NCBI GenBank assembly: GCA_024752435.1
Contig: CP103037.1
Span: forward strand, 1,798,001 to 1,862,000
Length of the DNA: 64,000 bases
Origin: Allantophomopsis cytisporea
Lineage: Eukaryota; Ascomycota; Leotiomycetes; Phacidiales; Phacidiaceae
Direction of reading: 5' to 3'
This document shows, piece after piece, positions 58,928 to 64,000 of this stretch. The notes beneath the pieces are model-generated. The model ran no database searches, had not been told where the DNA came from, and saw nothing but the letters and a program-made list of their open reading frames with translations. The translations under genes and the position numbers were made by a program. Numbering within the stretch: the first letter of the stretch is position 1; each line of letters opens with the position of its first letter.

Positions 58928-59686
58928 ATGCATCTGTCCACTCTCCTCACATCCTCTCTCATCACTCTCACCACAGCTTCATCGCCCCAGCACATCCTCA
59001 CCAATCCACCATCCACCGAGGGCTTCAACATCCCCACATCCTACGAATCCGCCGTCCAAGCCCGCCGAATCCTGCACCTCAGTCCGCTGGCCACATTATC
59101 GACCATCTTTCCCTCGGCACACCATCATGAGCACGCAGCCGAGACTCGGCCCTCAGGACTCGAGGGAATCCCCATTGGGCTGATGGACTACATAGCGGAC
59201 TGCGAGGATAGCGGTAACCCAACGATCCTGGCCATCAACATAGCCACGTCGTTCAAGAATGCCGCAGCCGGCTCCAACATCTCGCTGTCGCTGCAGTGGA
59301 CGCCGCCACACGCCCCATCCTCACGCATCGAGTCTCAGAAACCACTCCCGTATTCCGCCGCCAATCTCCCCCGCTTCTCACTCCTCGGCCATTTGCAGTC
59401 TATTCCCGAGGATGAGGTAAAGAGCTTGGAGTTGAGTAAGTGCTTCACTGCGGTGCATCCTGATGCAAAGTACTGGCTTCCCGGAAACCGGATTCATCAG
59501 AGCGAGTGGGTGAGGTTGATTGTTGAGGAGGTGTATTGGATTGGAGGGTTTGGGGACCGAGCGTACATCGGCTGGATTCCGGTGGAGGAGTGGAGGAACG
59601 TCACCCAGGATGAGTGGGAGAACATCCGACTTCCGGGTGAGAAGAAGGGCTGGAAGGAGTGGCTTGGAATGTCTTTGGAGTTGTGA
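58928..59686 (+). CDS. Secreted CREG-like protein (FMN-binding split-barrel fold)
   Basis: Single-exon gene for 252 residues. The ATG at 58928 starts a signal-peptide-like MHLSTLLTSSLITLTTASS. The mature part resembles the CREG/pyridoxamine-5'-phosphate-oxidase-like family (Pfam Pyrid_oxidase_2). Supporting segments are ARRILHLSPLATLST at the start of the domain, GIPIGLMDYIADC, LLGHLQSIPEDE, the C-terminal block CFTAVHPDAKYWLPG and VYWIGGFGDRAYIGWIP. CREG proteins are extracellular or endolysosomal glycoproteins that have the flavin-binding fold but are thought not to act as oxidases. Potential N-glycosylation sites are NIS and NVT. No membrane anchor is visible. Function in fungi is not established. 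Confidence 0.9.
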   Translation: MHLSTLLTSSLITLTTASSPQHILTNPPSTEGFNIPTSYESAVQARRILHLSPLATLSTIFPSAHHHEHAAETRPSGLEGIPIGLMDYIADCEDSGNPTILAINIATSFKNAAAGSNISLSLQWTPPHAPSSRIESQKPLPYSAANLPRFSLLGHLQSIPEDEVKSLELSKCFTAVHPDAKYWLPGNRIHQSEWVRLIVEEVYWIGGFGDRAYIGWIPVEEWRNVTQDEWENIRLPGEKKGWKEWLGMSLEL

Positions 59687-60429
59687 GGACATATGTTCCT
59701 GGCCATTATGGCTTATGCACATATGGAAACCTCAGGGTAGTGAGCAGCATAGTGGCGGGCATCTGCAAGCGCTGTGCATGGATGACGGTATACGACATGA
59801 CATGACATGAGCCTTAGTTTTATAGCATTTACGTTCATTGCATTTGTAGGACTTCCATAAACAAAGATCTAGCATCAAGGCGATGGAGACCAGCTCGAAA
59901 TGAGAAAGTTGCCTTAGATGTTAAGTGATTACTGTCGATCTCAGTTGTTTAGACCAAGATTTCTCTTGAAGGTCTTCATGAAACCTCAAGACCTAATTTC
60001 CAAGAGCAAGGAAATGGAAATTCTACCTACCTCTCATTCTCTCTTGCGGTTTCAATGCTCATAGAACCCGCAGCCCCAATAAAAGACAAGATTACATTAA
60101 TATACCATTCCGATGCATCTATAAAACCAATTCTTCGCCTATGCAAGCCTACATTTTCATACTACCAAGCCAAGTCCAATCCCGTAGACCTCCGTCCTAT
60201 CACAGTTATACACTCCTACAGTGTCGCCATAAGCAGACTAATAGCCCCTCAATCTTCTCATCCCACCCCCCAGCACATCCCAACTCAACACACCCTCCCA
60301 CGACCCCTTCACACAGCACAGGGTCATAAGTCATGAATTAGGGTATCTAAAGTACACGCACGCTATCCCGCTCATAATCTGACCTTGGGTCCATGCAAAC
60401 CATCAAAAAGCTCTTTTCGCAGCATTCCC
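59687..60429. other. Convergent intergenic region
   Basis: 740 bp between converging stop codons; short frames, C-rich at 60250-60310. Nothing recognised. Confidence 0.5.
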
Positions 60430-63400
60430 TCAGCCAACTCTCAAGACAATCCTCCAGCCCAGCGCCTTGGCCTCACGCACCGAACAAGCAATACAACAGC
60501 CCCTATTCACCGCATTACCATCCCCGTTCTTCTCTGGTTTTTTTCTAGTAGCCGAGTGAGAAGCTTTACTATAACGTCTGCTGATCAACGCATTGAATCC
60601 GTTTTCCGCACACCAAGCCCTCGCCAGCATCTCCTCATCTCTTCCATCCCCTCCTTGTGCATTCTCCTCCCCATTCCCATTTCCTCTTGCGTCTTCGTCC
60701 ATACCTAGCATCTGTCCAGCAATATGTCCTCTTCCTCCACATGGCGCACAATCAATAACATAAACCTCATTAGGATCACCAGTCGAGTTCAAGATATCCA
60801 GAATGCTCGTGAAGTCCTTTGCGTCCTTTGGCGAGCGACTAAGTACAGAGAGGAGCGTGTGCGCGGAGTACTTGTAGCTGCTGTGCAGTGGATGGCCAGT
60901 GGGGAGCACGTCTTTCTTGCTTACTATGGAGGTCAAGGAAGTGGAGGTCGAAGTTGAGGAAGGGGTGGTCGAGGGTGAAAGGAGGCGCGTATGCGCAGAG
61001 GGGATGCAGGGGTGTGCGGTAACGAAGCGTGATTCATAGGCGAGGGAGAGAGAGAAGTTCTGGAACGAGGTTTCTGCGGATGCTAGTTAGTATGTTGAAA
61101 GAGTTAGGCGAAAAATAGTGCATACCTGTGCGAATAGCGAACTCTATTACAGCCGCGAAGCTCTTGATAGCAGGCTGCAGGCTTGTGAAGTCCGAACTCG
61201 TGGTGGATATGTCTGTAGCGGGAGTGGGCTGCTCTTCCTCATCCTCATTTTCGCCATCAATAGTGTCCAAATGTAGTGCCACGAACTCGGCCGTGAACTT
61301 CGTTGCAGCTGCTTCGTCGGCAGGTAATGTGAAGTCGCCGGGCAGGACGTGGTCGACGTCACCACTACCCAGAACTGCGGAGTCACTCTCCACCATCTTC
61401 CTATCCCAGATTCGTGCATCTCTGTCCCTCAGCTCACTGGCCACGAACTCGTCTTCGGCTTCAATGTTCAGCCAGCCCTCGCCAATGCCTTGCGGCAGGA
61501 CATCACTCGATATCCAGCCCATACATTCCACGGCTCCCGCACCAGCCGCGAGCACACGCCCGACGATACAGCCCGAGCTCCAGAAGCTGCGATGTTCATA
61601 AACAAAGCCACCATACAGGTTGGCTTCCTCGCCAAGGGTTCTGACGGCTTCTTTATCGTTCTCCAGGAGTGTGCTGATAAGTAAGTGGCTGAGTGCTTCC
61701 CCTGGTAGGATGAGGCCTGTTAGGTAGGAGCGAGAAAGCCAGCCTGAGGGGTGGATTGTTGTTGACATGCGTTGGCGCGATAGACCTCGTCTGAGAGTTG
61801 GACGCTGGGTGTTACCGCCGAAATAAGACGTGCGTTGGGCGGTGATCGAAAGAGGGGTTCCGGCTGCAGGGGTAGTGGTGATATTGGTCTGCTCTGTCAT
61901 ATTCTCATAATGGCTCAGGATCCGGGGTGCTAATTCGTCAATGTAAGGCCATTTGATATTCTTCGCAAAATGCACCAAGCCGGATAGTTGACGGCTTTGA
62001 TGCCTGGAGAGAAAGTCTGTGGCGTTGAACACGCTGAACTCGACGTCTTCCGTTGATGGCGCCCTGTAACCTGTGAGTGTGGCCAACCAGCCCGCTGGTT
62101 TCTTTTCCATAGATTTCGGCCGACAGCCCTCGATGCGCACGTTATCAAGCCACAGACGAGCCAAGATCAACGACCACTTGACATTGACGTTGGCGAGCTT
62201 TTCAAATCGATGTACTTCTGCAGGTGTAGCAGCCCCCTTTTGCTTTGTTGCCATATCCAATCGCATAAGCAACTCGCATGATATAAGGATCTGAAGTAGA
62301 AGCCAGTATTTCTGAGTCCCAATATCATCAACAGAAACACCATTGATGGAAATATCATCATCTACGTCCTCCTCACTTGATGTTCCCCAAATAATCTGGC
62401 CGAGTCGGATGCGCCATTCAACAAGGGTAAAATCAATCCACACGGCCGGAGTGGCTAAAATGCTCACGAGTGCCTCAATCTGGACATGGAGACTATATGG
62501 ATCTGCAGTGTCGGTAACTCGTTCAGGGGGGTAAAGGAGCCTGGTGAAAAGTAACGTGTACATGTCTACGGTCGATTTGAGGTGGCTCTCTGGGTCTTCA
62601 TGGTATATAGTTGAAATATCGATCAGCTGCGTAATTATCGCCATATCGTCCAGGGCACGCACACCATGTTTCCCTGCACGAAGGAAGCTCCCTCGTCTTT
62701 CTGCCAGATCCGCAGCTGGGTCGGGTCGGAGATCCTCCTCTTCCTGCAACGCATCTGCAACACCACTTTCTAGAGCCGCTTGAAACCCAATGGTCCCCTT
62801 CTCTAAGCCCTGCATGCTGAGAATATTCGGACGCTCCCTACATCGTGGAACAAAATGGGGTTGTGGTTTTGGAATATCTTCACTTTGGTATCCATTGTTG
62901 CTAGTAATATGCGGCCATGCTGTAGCACAGCTCCACGCCGCATGCTCAATTTGTCTATGGTCCGTCAGATCCCTCGTTTCCACACTCGAGTCCCAAGGAA
63001 ATGCCACCGAAGGGTGTGGTGCGCCGGTATAATGACCCTCTGACCGTACAAAATATTGCGGGGCACCAGAGAAAAGATTGTGAATTTCTGATTGTGACAG
63101 CGGAGATGAGATCCTATCGAGCCTCGCGGGCTTTTTCTGGGGCTCGGACAATTGCTGTTTGCTCAAATGTGGTGGTGGTGGAAGTGGTTTGTTTGGATCA
63201 GACATCGGGCTCATGGGCTGTTTATCTATTGGCGATAATGGAGATGAGACGGGAGGAGCAGAAGACTGAGTAGAAGTAATGTTAGCGATGTCGAGAAACA
63301 CAGACGTGAAAGAAGGAATGGATTATGATTTATTAAAAAGCTCATGTGTATTTGGTATTGTGATTCTTTGCTCAATTTGGAAATTCATTCGACTCACTCG

Positions 63401-63625
63401 TTTTTGGTCGTCGTTGCGTCGTTTGAGGGAGTTCGATCTACCAACACTCTTGAGCAAAGTATGAAAGTAATCGCGTTTGGTCTGCGCTCTGCTCTGCTCT
63501 TTCTTATCTTGCAGAAAGTCCTCGACGACAACGCCGCTATCTGAACTGGATTTGACTCCATTACCGTTCTCCTCAGAGCGTTTGTAGCGGTGTAACTTGG
63601 ACGATAGCTTAGAAAATGACGGCAT
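60430..63625 (-). CDS. Large fungal protein of unknown function with C-terminal CxxC motifs
   Basis: Three exons, 63398-63625, 61126-63265 and 60430-61073, give 1003 residues; introns are 132 and 52 nt and both junctions keep the frame. The first exon is basic and polar (MPSFSKLSSKLHRYKRSEEN), then a Pro/Ser-rich segment with PLPPPPH precedes a long, mostly helical body. The body includes AWSCATAWPHI, TVDMYTLLFTRLLYPP, YWLLLQILISCELLMRLDM, WSLILARLWLDN and RSYLTGLILPGEALSHLL, with no signal peptide. The last exon ends with two CxxC pairs (CAPCGGRGH and CIACSVREA). The hydrophobic stretches look like buried helices rather than membrane spans. I do not recognise the family; the even quality of the coding sequence suggests a conserved fungal protein. 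Confidence 0.82.
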
Positions 63626-64000
63626 ACTGCAACAAAAGAGTAACCCTCGAGGGGGTGAGTGAGTGAGTATGTGAGAAACAAAAGAGTAGTAAAGATAGAA
63701 AAAGGGCCAAAATTAATCAGACAATAGTCAATCAAACAAATCAATCATGACTCTGAGAAATAAAAAATGTCTACAATGAAGGATGAGGGGAAGAGATTGA
63801 ACGCGTTTCTCTTGTTTTTTGTTTTTTGTTTTTCTTTCTCTTTCTCCCTCTCTTTCATCTATGCTGGGGGGGGATAATATGGTACAAATGGTATGTTATG
63901 AGAGTAGGCCTGACAACATTGGTCGTTGCATGGACTTTGTAGTGGGAGAGGCTTTGACAGCATTGTACTCAAACAGGGTCTCACAGTGGAGAAGTTGACT
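63626..64000. other. Upstream region of the last gene
   Basis: Presumed 5' leader and promoter of the minus-strand gene. It contains a gagt repeat at 63656-63668, (gttttt)n at 63812-63835 and a G run near 63866. No other gene is seen before the window ends. Confidence 0.5.

Overview
The window is nuclear DNA of a filamentous ascomycete (Pezizomycotina). Genes lie on both strands and are interrupted by short introns, mostly 47-60 nt, with GT..AG ends and CTAAC/CTGAC-like branch points. The proteins are fungal or pan-eukaryotic housekeeping and signalling types. A leotiomycete-like fungus would fit, but the class cannot be proved from sequence alone. I saw no bacterial operons, CRISPR arrays, tRNA/rRNA genes or intact transposons.

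Layout: 1-5128 (+) is the 3' part of a Gea/GBF1 ARF exchange factor. 6160-7212 (-) is a homocysteine S-methyltransferase. 8763-9659 (-) is a Ser-rich disordered fungal protein. A 3.8 kb microsatellite-rich gap follows. 13437-17315 (-) is a synaptojanin-type SAC plus 5-phosphatase. A 7.6 kb stretch without genes leads to a hybrid histidine kinase at 24961-27765 (+). Next on the plus strand come a compact LYR-motif SDH assembly factor (28985-29343), a 1018-residue disordered protein (29538-32594) and the RNase P/MRP subunit Pop1 (32854-35505). An AT-rich, possibly degenerated stretch precedes 37352-40006 (+), a DUF262 (GmrSD N-terminal-like) protein whose tail carries four SUMO-interaction-like repeats. 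41946-44511 (-) is a ketopantoate-reductase-fold protein with lost catalytic residues and a long disordered tail. About 9.5 kb without convincing genes follows. Then come SUB2/UAP56 (54085-56067, -) divergent from RNase P subunit Rpr2 (56510-57046, +), ribosomal protein eS30 (57799-58203, -) divergent from a secreted CREG-like protein (58928-59686, +), and a 1003-residue fungal protein of unknown function (60430-63625, -).

The genes do not form one pathway. Themes are membrane traffic and phosphoinositides (Gea, synaptojanin), RNA processing and export (Pop1, Rpr2, Sub2), respiration (Sdh6), methionine salvage and two-component signalling. The least ordinary parts are the DUF262/poly-SIM protein, the apparent pseudo-ketopantoate reductase, the unusual introns of SUB2, and the histidine kinase with a large insert between its phospho-acceptor helix and ATPase domain. 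The long gene-poor intervals carry dense simple repeats.
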